From JBCCRH01 sp039208045 (lineage in GTDB: Bacteria > Bacteroidota > Bacteroidia > Chitinophagales > Saprospiraceae), in NCBI GenBank assembly GCA_039208045.1, contig JBCCRH010000030.1:1-24087 (forward strand): a stretch of 24,087 nucleotides of DNA. Reading direction: 5' to 3'. Shown piece by piece: positions 1-7,600 of the stretch; position 1 is the stretch's first letter; every line of letters starts with the position of its first letter. The notes under the pieces are model-generated. The model did not search any database. It was not told the origin of the DNA and saw only the letters and a program-made list of their open reading frames with translations. A program made the translations under genes and the position numbers.

Positions 1-33
1 CATATCCTTAGATATGGCGAGGCTTTTCAACGC
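1..33. repeat. Palindromic element, partial copy at window edge
   Basis: Positions 1-16 form a small hairpin (CATATC, loop ctta, GATATG). It is followed at 16-33 by the 18-mer ggcgaggcttttcaacgc, which occurs identically at 2646-2663 in a complete element. This looks like the right half of the same repeat type, with the left half outside the window. The following bases (gcagggcggaaaaag, about 33-48) would be its outer arm. That predicts a complementary arm and a CAAGGCG box just left of position 1. Confidence 0.6.
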
Positions 34-114
34 GGCAGGGCGGAAAAAGGGCAAGTCAGAATTCACAAATCTTGGGTTGTTGAACTATAAGTTCACCATC
101 ATGGAAAGTGCTTT

Positions 115-426
115 CTAACCTCCTGAATAATTTTCGTTTTTACATCCTCCCAGTTTAATGCTGAAGAGTTGTGGTAGACTGTAGCATCTGAAATCCTTCT
201 TATCGATATCAAAATAAATACTAAAAAAGTTAAGAGTCTTGGGATCTAGATTCCTAATCTGTAATATTTCTTTTTTTATAAAATCTAGACCGTAGTATTC
301 CTTAATGACTAGCCATTCTTTTGTGCTACCTCTCTGAATAACCCGTTGAATAATGAAACGGGCATTTTCTATAAAATTTAGAGAACGCATGTCAATATCC
401 CAAAATAGGTGATTGGGTAAAACCAT
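115..426 (-). CDS. DUF6922-like small protein, C-terminus frameshifted
   Basis: A 103-aa protein beginning MVLPNHLFWDID, with the patterns ARFIIQRVIQRG, EYYG and LDPKTLNFFS..F.I.....RCYSLPQ. I recognise this as the Bacteroidota DUF6922 type, which is often encoded just before an AbiEii/AbiGii-type nucleotidyltransferase toxin and so may act as its partner; that role is from family knowledge. Here no such toxin starts in the 114 bases downstream. The last ~18 residues look wrong. In another frame of the same strand, the sequence after CYSLPQ reads SSALNWEDVKTKIIQEV..., then RKHFP and a stop at 99-101, which fits a normal end. One extra base near position 168 would explain this. The gene is probably recently broken, or this is a sequencing error. 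Confidence 0.7.
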   Translation of the reverse strand: MVLPNHLFWDIDMRSLNFIENARFIIQRVIQRGSTKEWLVIKEYYGLDFIKKEILQIRNLDPKTLNFFSIYFDIDKKDFRCYSLPQLFSIKLGGCKNENYSGG

Positions 427-535
427 ACTAGTGCAATATTTAAGTTCTGTTGCCTGTAAATATAATTAAATGTTGAAGCCAAAACATATAAGTTTCAAAT
501 CGATACGCTTTTTTAGCCTTAAACTATAAGTGTAG

Positions 536-566
536 TTGAAAAACTTAAGAAATAGTTTTATGTTTG
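536..566 (+). promoter_or_regulatory. Bacteroidota-type promoter for blaI-M56
   Basis: TTG at 536-538 and TATGTTTG at 559-566 match the -33 and -7 (TAnnTTTG) elements of the Bacteroidota primary sigma factor, with 20 bases between them. The predicted start of transcription near 573 leaves about 16 bases before the GTG at 589. This favours 589 over the upstream GTG at 568. No clear BlaI operator palindrome was identified. Confidence 0.6.
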
Positions 567-588
567 TGTGGTAATAAATATTCAATGC

Positions 589-951
589 GTGAAACGACTA
601 ACAGAAAAAGAAGAAGCCCTGATGAAAGTGGTATGGCAAATGGAACGTGCCTTTGTGAAAGAGGTGCGAGCAGCTCTGCCAGCGCCACAGCCCCATGTGA
701 ATACAGTGGCCACTACCATGAAGAAACTGGTGAAAAAGGGCTATTTGGACTATGAAGATTTTGGGACGACCCACCGCTACTTCGCTCTGGTTTCTAAGGA
801 GGCGTATGCCAAAGCGCACCTTAAGCCAGCATTGAGTAGCCTTTTTGGGGATTCGATAAAAAATGTAGTGGCCTTCTTTGCCAAAGAAGAAGACCTCTCG
901 GCGGATGACCTGAAGGAAATTATCAAAATGATCGAAGACCAAAATGATTGA
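589..951 (+). CDS. blaI: BlaI/MecI/CopY-family transcriptional repressor
   Basis: A 120-aa winged-helix repressor. From the GTG at 589 the protein reads (M)KRLTEKEEALMKVVWQMERAFVKEV, then PHVNTVATTMKKLVKKGYL and DFGTTHRYFALVSKEAY. These are the recognition helix and wing of the BlaI/MecI (Penicillinase_R) family, followed by a short dimerisation tail with FFAKEEDLSADDLKEIIKMI. Family members bind operators upstream of their own operon and are inactivated by cleavage when the partner M56 membrane peptidase is triggered. The next gene is such a peptidase and starts inside the last codons of this one, so the two are translationally coupled. An in-frame GTG at 568 would add seven residues but lies almost on the -7 promoter box, so 589 is preferred. 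The target genes beyond self-regulation are unknown. Confidence 0.9.
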   Translation: MKRLTEKEEALMKVVWQMERAFVKEVRAALPAPQPHVNTVATTMKKLVKKGYLDYEDFGTTHRYFALVSKEAYAKAHLKPALSSLFGDSIKNVVAFFAKEEDLSADDLKEIIKMIEDQND

Positions 952-2293
952 TATGGAACCGATGCTTTGGTATTTAGCGAAAGCGAACCTCATACTAGTG
1001 GCCTTATTCGCAGCCTACTATTTGCTAGCGCGCGAGGAGCGGGCTTTTCAGCTAAATCGCGTGGTACTGTGGAGTATGGTTGGCTTAAGCCTTATTCTGC
1101 CCCTGTTACCGGCAAAAATGCCAACGGCAGCGTACCTGCCAGCCTTGGAGGAACTGCGCACTCAGGTGTTAGAACAGCCGATTGTAGAAGAATCGGTAGA
1201 GAGCGAAGTCGTACTGGCAACGCCATCGGAACAGCCTAAACGAATGTTACATAACATTTCGCTAGCTAAGGTCTTTGTTGGTATCTATTGGCTTGGCGTA
1301 TGCTTCTTTTTATGGCGTACCAGCAGGGGGATTTTCCAAACACTTCGACTCATTTGGCTTTCGCCAAAAACGAAGTGGAACGGCTATACCTTAGTGCACC
1401 ATCTTAAAGAGATTACGCCCTTCTCTTTCTTCCGATTTATTGTCTACAATAAGCAGGAGCTGAGTGCACCACTACAAGCACAAGTGCTTGTACACGAGAC
1501 TGTGCATGCCCAGCAATGGCACAGCTTAGATGTACTGATATCGGAGCTGGTCCGCGCCTTCTTTTGGGTCAACCCAATCGCCTGGAAATGGCAGCGACAG
1601 CTTAAATTGCAGTTGGAATATTTTGTGGATGATGCGGTTTTGAAAACAGGAGTAGATCGGAAAAGCTATCAGTATTCCATCCTCCAATTAGGCACAAGCC
1701 AGCAGACTCAATTGTTAGCCAATTTATTTAATACATCACCTATAAAAAATCGAATTCGCATGATGAACACTAAGCAATCACCCGACTTTCGACTGTTGAA
1801 GTACCTCCTATTTTTACCTTTGATTGGCCTTTCTTATGCTTTTGTACAGCCTAGTAGCATATCGTTTCCCCCTGTACAAGCAATGGCAGATAAAGAATTT
1901 GAGGGCGTCTATGTTGCCATTACTCCCGATCTGCGCGAAGACCTTCTCCTCGAAATTGTAGAAGAATTGCGCACGATGGACATCTATTTCGATATAAAAA
2001 ATAAGCAGTATAGCGATGAGAAATTGATGAGTATCGACTTAGGGATTCGAGTGCCTGGTTTGCTAGATACGCAAATTCAGCGCAGTACTACCGATGGGAA
2101 TTTTGAACCCATCTACTTCTACTATGAAACGTCCAAAAAAGGCAAGATCGGCGTCACCACCGAATTGCCTACCGATATTTCGAGAAAAGGCAAACGTATT
2201 TTGCGAAAGCAACTCAGCATGGGGCTCTACATTCTCTGGAAAGGTGGGGGTGGTAGGATTATTGGTGCAGCAGTGATTGAAGATGATTTTTAG
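944..2293 (+). CDS. M56-family (BlaR1-like) membrane metallopeptidase
   Basis: A 449-aa inner-membrane zinc protease of the BlaR1/MecR1 family; an in-frame ATG at 953 is also possible. Predicted membrane segments lie near residues 8-28, 41-57, 109-125 and 285-301. The active-site motif HETVH is at 184-188 within VLVHETVHAQQWHSLD, and E225 in LEYFVDDAVL is the likely third metal ligand. Residues after ~302 form an outer domain without a beta-lactam-sensor (transpeptidase-like) signature. It includes NFEPIYFYYETSKKGKIG, which I associate with C-terminal regions of other Saprospiraceae M56 proteins. The 8-base overlap with blaI shows an operon. By family logic it senses an unknown envelope signal and leads to cleavage of the BlaI repressor. 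Nothing here shows beta-lactam resistance. Confidence 0.88.
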   Translation: MIDMEPMLWYLAKANLILVALFAAYYLLAREERAFQLNRVVLWSMVGLSLILPLLPAKMPTAAYLPALEELRTQVLEQPIVEESVESEVVLATPSEQPKRMLHNISLAKVFVGIYWLGVCFFLWRTSRGIFQTLRLIWLSPKTKWNGYTLVHHLKEITPFSFFRFIVYNKQELSAPLQAQVLVHETVHAQQWHSLDVLISELVRAFFWVNPIAWKWQRQLKLQLEYFVDDAVLKTGVDRKSYQYSILQLGTSQQTQLLANLFNTSPIKNRIRMMNTKQSPDFRLLKYLLFLPLIGLSYAFVQPSSISFPPVQAMADKEFEGVYVAITPDLREDLLLEIVEELRTMDIYFDIKNKQYSDEKLMSIDLGIRVPGLLDTQIQRSTTDGNFEPIYFYYETSKKGKIGVTTELPTDISRKGKRILRKQLSMGLYILWKGGGGRIIGAAVIEDDF

Positions 2294-2300
2294 GTCAGGG

Positions 2301-2360
2301 CGCGTGCCAGGGTTTAAGGAAAAAAGCTTGGCACACGCTGAGCGGATTTCTAATCCGCTC
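2301..2360 (+). terminator. Two hairpins after the M56 gene, possible terminator
   Basis: CGCGTGCCA (2301-2309) pairs with TGGCACACG (2329-2337) with one mismatch. GAGCGGATT (2340-2348) pairs perfectly with AATCCGCTC (2352-2360) across a 3-nt loop. They start 8 bases after the M56 stop. Neither is followed by a long T run, so termination is inferred from position and structure only. The second stem may instead belong to a dispersed REP-like repeat. Confidence 0.4.
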
Positions 2361-2382
2361 TGATCTACCAACCAAGTCGGAC

Positions 2383-2406
2383 AACAGCTCAACAGCTCAA
2401 CAGCTC
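2383..2406. repeat. Tandem 8-bp repeat AACAGCTC x3
   Basis: Three perfect, adjacent copies of AACAGCTC. The unit is too short for CRISPR and has no spacers. It is a simple minisatellite within the repeat-rich gap. Confidence 0.9.
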
Positions 2407-2426
2407 GTATACACAGTTTTATACTA

Positions 2427-2447
2427 TTGTCCGATTCAGTCGGACAA
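2427..2447. repeat. 8-bp perfect inverted repeat
   Basis: TTGTCCGA (2427-2434) pairs with TCGGACAA (2440-2447) across a 5-nt loop. It is flanked by a second complementary pair, ACAGTTT (2413-2419) and AAACTGT (2446-2452). GTCGGACAA also occurs as a direct copy at 2376-2384. Function is unknown: a structured RNA, a protein-binding site or a mobile hairpin are all possible. Confidence 0.65.
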
Positions 2448-2600
2448 ACTGTCTATAACTCATTAGTAAGTGCCCTGCTCTGCCCCTGTAAGTGGGCAAG
2501 CTGTAAGTATAGTAAGATACTGCTGAGTACGGGCTAAGCTTTATGTAGCAAAATGGCTAAGTAACAGCCAAAGAATAAGTTCCGCATTTTGGCAAGGGAA

Positions 2601-2678
2601 TTTTGCTCCAAGACAAGGCGAAAAATGCAGACGATGCCTAGCATCGGCGAGGCTTTTCAACGCAGTATTGGAGCAAAA
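2601..2678. repeat. Complete palindromic element, 78 bp
   Basis: Outer arms TTTTGCTCCAA (2601-2611) and TTGGAGCAAAA (2668-2678) are perfect 11-bp inverted repeats. Inside are CAAGGCG (2614-2620) and AACGCAG (2659-2665), each 2 bases from its arm, and a central hairpin CGATGC-cta-GCATCG (2632-2646). The 18-mer ggcgaggcttttcaacgc (2646-2663) is identical to 16-33. The same arm-box-hairpin-box-arm layout recurs on the other strand at 4067-4225. No target duplication could be defined for this copy. Confidence 0.75.
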
Positions 2679-2729
2679 GAGCCAGCCATAAATCTAGAAA
2701 TTATTGTTTGACTGTTACTAAGAACAGGT

Positions 2730-3905
2730 TTATCGCTGAATAATCATTTTTTTACTTAGCTGTTGGCCGCTTTGAGTAATTATGGTCGTCAAATACAAGC
2801 CTGGGGCAAATGCCCTTTCTCTAAGTTCACGCAGATTTGCAACAGAGCTACTACGATATACGACTTGACCATTTATGTTAGTGATTTGAAATAAAGATAC
2901 TTCTTGTTGCAGACGCTCAGGGATACGCAAATCAAATTGTCCGAAATTGGGATTGGGATAAATCTGAAAGTCAGCCTCTTCAGTGATTGATATGGTGCTA
3001 GTTTCTAAATCATCTACAATTGTGACATAGGTATACCTTCCACTTGCAGCGGCTCCTGGAATTGGATCACAAATCTCATCTTGTAGTATATTTCCATTAA
3101 TATCCAGGGTGAATACTTTCCTATCAGTGCTACCTACACAATAGAAGATTTCATTTTCTTCGTCGAAATCAAAGTGGTTTACCCTCAATGTAGAAAAGGG
3201 CTCAAACATAAAAAGTGTTTCCCCATCTGACCCATCTAGTTCCAATGTATAAGCAAATAAGTCAAGGCCTACTGCTCCAATATAGACTAACTTATTTTCA
3301 GCTTCCCAGTAATCAAGCCCCTTTAGATCATCTCCAAATCTAATCGTTGTATTCTCAAGCGTTTCAAGATCTATCCGTTGTATCTGATCAAAGGCAGTTC
3401 CTGTTGTAAAGATGGCATTCTCTTGTGGGAGAAATACAAAATCAACGGGCTCTTCAAGAAACGATATATTAACGTCGAAAGTAGTAACTACTTCCACTTC
3501 TGTTCCATCAAGGTTAGCTCTTTTGAGAAGAACATTGGCCAGCATATTTCTCTCCAGCCAATACAATTTTTGATTAATTTGATCGATATGTAGCCCATAA
3601 GGATTTTCGAGTTCCTCAAAGATTACGGTTACCTCACCTGGATTTTCTGGATTAATGTAAGAAAGACTTGGAGGATCAAATCGTTTGGTCACATATATAT
3701 TACCAGTGGACTCGTCAACTGCAAAACTGTTAATGGGGCCCCCTAAATCCCCTACATCAATACCTTCACCAATATTATTCTCTAAATCACAGTTTGCGAG
3801 CTGTATTCCAGTAAATTCGGTGAGTATTATCAGTCGTTGTTGTCCTTGAAGCAATGTAAAAGTGAATAGGGAAAGAAACAAGGTCAATGCCTTTGTAGAT
3901 TTCAT
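2730..3905 (-). CDS. Secreted beta-propeller protein with T9SS sorting domain
   Basis: A 391-aa exported protein. Residues 1-22 (MKSTKALTLFLSLFTFTLLQGQ) form a signal peptide. The middle (about 35-300) has repeats resembling LDL-receptor YWTD/NHL/SMP-30 propellers, for example NIYVTKRFDPPSLSYI, QKLYWLERNMLANVLLKRANLDG and NEIFYCVGSTDRKVFTLDING. From 313 onward, FQIYPNPNFGQFDLRI ... GLYLTTIITQSGQQLSKKMIIQR is a typical type A T9SS C-terminal sorting domain. It directs the protein through the outer membrane, where the domain is removed. No enzymatic motif is visible and the ligand is unknown. The gene stands alone, between the repeat-rich gap and the IS remnant. Confidence 0.88.
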   Translation of the reverse strand: MKSTKALTLFLSLFTFTLLQGQQRLIILTEFTGIQLANCDLENNIGEGIDVGDLGGPINSFAVDESTGNIYVTKRFDPPSLSYINPENPGEVTVIFEELENPYGLHIDQINQKLYWLERNMLANVLLKRANLDGTEVEVVTTFDVNISFLEEPVDFVFLPQENAIFTTGTAFDQIQRIDLETLENTTIRFGDDLKGLDYWEAENKLVYIGAVGLDLFAYTLELDGSDGETLFMFEPFSTLRVNHFDFDEENEIFYCVGSTDRKVFTLDINGNILQDEICDPIPGAAASGRYTYVTIVDDLETSTISITEEADFQIYPNPNFGQFDLRIPERLQQEVSLFQITNINGQVVYRSSSVANLRELRERAFAPGLYLTTIITQSGQQLSKKMIIQR

Positions 3906-4003
3906 AAGAGATAGCGTTTGGTGAATTTAATTTAGATGCAACTTCGAATGTAATATACAACATGCCCTCAAAATGAAAGGGTGTGGCTCCATCCTGATGT
4001 AGT

Positions 4004-4546
4004 CTAGAAACCATATCTACTGACTTTAGCCCAGAATTGTTCCCATCGGCCCTTGGTCATAATTAAGAGCATGTTTGGACTTTACCCTTTCGGCTGCACT
4101 TGCCAAATTTTGTCCTGCACTGCGTTGCTCTTTAGTCGCGTAGCTCAGGCTATGCTCCCGCATCGCGCCTTGTTCAGCACAAAATTTGGCAGCGTTCGCT
4201 CAAAAAGCAAAATCCAAACATGCTCTAAAGTGCGGCACATGAGTATATCATCAACTGTTGTTCTAGTCCATCGGCATCCTGATTTGCTAAGTCGCTGTTT
4301 TACAATAGTTTTACAAGCAGCTTCCACCACCCCCGAGTCAATCGGTAAGCCTTGTTTTATATTATTAGCATAGTCCATTTTGGATTTGTTATTTTTGAAA
4401 TAAGTGATGGCTTTACTAACTGGATGCTTCTTATCACTCCGATCATGGGGACTGGCATATTGCTGCATTTGTTGTAAGAGCTGTTCTGCCCTATTAAAAA
4501 AGCGGAACAGGTCTTGTTTTTTAGATACTTTTTGTCCTATTTCTTT
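4004..4546 (-). pseudogene. ISKra4-like transposase, 3' remnant, interrupted
   Basis: Reading leftward from 4546, an open frame encodes about 100 residues of a transposase C-terminal region: DLFRFFNRAEQLLQQM, then AITYFKNNKSKMDYA, GLPIDSGVVEAACKTIVKQRL, SGCRW and DDILMCRTL. GLPI.SGVVEAACK..VK.RL...G.RW is characteristic of ISKra4-type transposases. After CRTL the frame runs into the palindromic element at 4067-4225. Beyond it the end resumes as IMTKGRWEQFWAKVSRYGF and a stop at 4004-4006. A TAG at 4547-4549 ends the upstream side and no 5' half is visible. The copy cannot be active. No IS terminal repeats were identified. Confidence 0.8.
4067..4225. mobile_element. 159-bp palindromic MITE-like element inside transposase
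   Basis: Perfect 13-bp terminal inverted repeats, GAGCATGTTTGGA (4067-4079) and TCCAAACATGCTC (4213-4225). A second perfect 13-bp pair follows, TGCCAAATTTTGT (4101-4113) and ACAAAATTTGGCA (4179-4191), separated from the ends by 21 bases on each side. On the minus strand it has CAAGGCG (4172-4166), a central hairpin with one mismatch (4138-4155) and AACGCAG (4126-4120), as at 2601-2678. TAA flanks both ends (4064-4066 and 4226-4228), a probable 3-bp target duplication. It has no coding capacity, so movement would need an enzyme supplied in trans. Confidence 0.78.
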
Positions 4547-4600
4547 CTATATTAGGCTCTCCCATCGACCCAACTTAGAGGTTATACAACATCAACTCGT

Positions 4601-7600
4601 ATGAAAAACTTTTCTTGGACATCTTGTACGCTTACACTATTCTTGGGCGTGCTTATAGCAGCCTGTTCTTCCGAACCTACTCCCCCTGATGCTTCTTTAC
4701 CACAATTCGAATTGGTAGAAGCTGCCCGCTCCGGCATACAATTCAAAAACTGGATAGACGAAACGCCGAACCGTAATGTTGGCACCTTCGATTATTTCTA
4801 CAATGGCGCTGGGGTAGGCGTGGGCGACTTGAACGGAGATGGGCGCCCCGATATTTTCTTTACCGGCAACGATGCCTCCAATCAATTGTACTTCAATAAA
4901 GGCGAGCTCCAATTTGAAGAAGTGACGGCCAAGGCAGGGCTTGCCTCCTCTGATAAATGGTCTACGGGAGTCACCTTGGCGGACATCAATTCTGATGGTT
5001 ATTTAGATATTTATGTTTGTAATGCAGGTCCTTCTTTTAAGGCTAATAAATTAGCCAACCAACTCTTTATCAATAATGGAGATGGCACCTTTTCGGAGCA
5101 AGCCTCGCAATATGGAATTGCTGGTAGCGATCGATCAATACAGGCGGCTTTTTTTGATATGGACTTAGATGGTGACCTCGATTTATTTGTCATGAATCAC
5201 GCACTACGTAGTCATGGCGCGTCGGCGCAGGAGTGGTTATTATCGGCCAATGATTTGCCCGTAGAAACGATTCAGCAGGAATCGAATAAGCTATATCGGA
5301 ATGAGGGCAATGGCCGATTTACTAATATTTCAGCGCAAGCAGGTGTAAATAAGCGGGGCTTTGGCTTAGGGCTGTCGATTAGTGATATAGATGAAAATGG
5401 GTATCCTGATATTTATGTGGCTAACGACTACTTTGTACCCGACTTTTTGTTCTTAAATCAAGGGAATGGCACCTTTAAAGAGTCCGTCAAGGCGCGGGTT
5501 CCACATACCTCTTACTTCTCTATGGGCTGCGATTTAGCCGACATCAATAACGATGGACTACAAGATTTGGCTGTTGCCGATATGACCCCCGCGGATCATT
5601 TCCGTAATAAGACCTTGATGGCATCGATGAATGTAGCGGGCTTTGATTTTTTGACTCAACGGATGAATTACATCCCACAGTATATGTTCAATACGCTCCA
5701 GCTCAATCGCAGTAGAGGAGTCTTTAGCGAAATTGGCTTGATGGCTGGTATGTCGCAAACCGATTGGAGCTGGGCGGTGCTACTTGCTGACTACGATAAT
5801 GATGGCTTAAAGGATCTATTTATTACCAATGGCTTCTTTAGAGACACCAAGGATAATGATTGGAAAGCAACGCTTGCCCAGCGCAGAGCCACAGAAGGAA
5901 GTAGTGCTGAATTATACTTCGAGCATCTGCAAACAGCCAATTCAACGCCTATTCCAAATGTTATGTTTAACAATCAAGGAACACTTCAATTCGCAGATAA
6001 AACCAGCGAATGGGGGTTGGATATGCCTACTTTTTCACATGGTGCTGCCTATGCTGATTTTGACCAAGATGGCGACTTAGATCTAGTTATTAACAATCTT
6101 AATGCGGTAGCATCTATTTATAAGAATAATGCAAGCGCGCGCACTGGACACCACTATATCCGGTTTCAATTAGAGGCGCCAAAGGGACAAGCTATAAACG
6201 CGCAGGTGCGCTTGGAGTATGGGAATCAAGTACAGGTCGTAGAAAATGCCTTTACACGTGGGTATCAATCATTTGTTGAGCCTGTCGTACATTTTGGCTT
6301 AGGCCAAAATGCACAAATAGACCGTGCCATCATTACTTGGCCAAATGGTAAGCAGACCATTCTCGCGCAACCTACAGTTGATCGAACGCACACCATTAAG
6401 TACGATCCTAATCAAAGTACGGCGGCTACAAAAGTGGCTACCAACCCTCCTTTTATAGACATTATTGCACAGCAAAAGCGAATAACCTACCGCCACGCAG
6501 AAAATGATTTTAATGACTTTGACAAAGAAATTCTATTACCACATAGTCAGTCGCGGCAAGGCCCAGCTTTAGCAGTTGGCGATGTCAATGGCGATGGATT
6601 GGATGACTTTTATGTTGGCGGTGGAAAAGATCAAGTAGGCCAGCTTTATGTGCAGGATCAGAATGGCATTTTTAGCGAAAGCGAACAGATAGCCTTTGGC
6701 AAAGCAAGAGCGGCTGAGGATGTAGGTGCCCACTTTTTTGATGCCGATCAAGATGGTGACTTGGACTTGTATGTCGCTAGTGGTGGCGGTGGTGATTTTG
6801 AAGCGACTCCGAACTTACTCCAAGATCGACTCTATCTTAATGAAAAAGGACAATTCAGTAATCAAACCGCTAAGCTCCCCCAGATGCTTACGAGCACGGC
6901 GAGTATTGCACCAGTAGATTTTGATCAAGATGGCGATGTAGATATTTTTGTTGGTGGGCGAACTAGTCCGGGGCGCTATCCGAGTCCGCCTCCTTCGTAC
7001 TTACTGGAAAACAACAAGGGCAATTTTACGATTTCTAAGCAAGCTATTTCTGACACCTTTGAAACTTTAGGAATGGTCACCCAAGCTATCTGGACGGACC
7101 TTGACCAAGATACCTGGCCTGACCTGATGGTGGTTGGCGAATGGATGCCCATTAAAGTATTTCATAATCAAAAGGGAATGCTAGTAGAAAAGACTGAGTT
7201 GGACGCCTTAAATGAGTTGAAAGGCTGGTGGTACAGTATTGCGGAAGGGGATTTTGACAATGATGGTGATACTGATTTTGTAATCGGCAATCTTGGACTG
7301 AATAACAAATTTCATCCCAATGAGCAAAAAGGTTTAGAGGTCTACTGGGAAGATTTTGATGATAATGGCATTAAGGATATTGTATTGAGTAAATACTACA
7401 AGGGCGCTAAGGTACCAGTACGCGGCAAAGAATGCTCCACGCAGCAGATGCCATTTTTAGCCAATAAATATCAAAGCTACGCTCGATTTGCCTCCTCTAC
7501 GCTCGATGGGATATATGGTGCTGAAAAGCTTAGTACCGCCTTACACTATGAGGCTACTACATTTGCTAGTGTCCTCTTGATCAATGAAGGTGACTTTCAG

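Larger units (their letters stand above)
2294..2729. other. 436-bp gene-free region dense in inverted repeats
   Basis: No convincing gene was seen here. From left to right it holds an imperfect 9-bp stem at 2301-2337, a perfect 9-bp hairpin at 2340-2360, a triple 8-bp tandem repeat at 2383-2406, an 8-bp hairpin at 2427-2447 nested in ACAGTTT/AAACTGT, and a full palindromic element at 2601-2678. The first hairpins lie directly after the M56 stop codon and could end that transcript. The rest has no assigned function. Confidence 0.8.

Noticed and set aside
598..993. 131-codon minus-strand frame over blaI
   Set aside because: Antisense to a clearly recognised repressor gene with its own promoter and coupled partner.
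2383..2406. Tandem AACAGCTC units considered as a CRISPR-like array
   Set aside because: Units are 8 bp and directly adjacent, with no spacers, and no cas genes are present.
4053..4373. 106-codon plus-strand frame over the IS remnant and element
   Set aside because: It is antisense to recognisable transposase sequence and half of it is palindromic element; the protein has no domain-like features.
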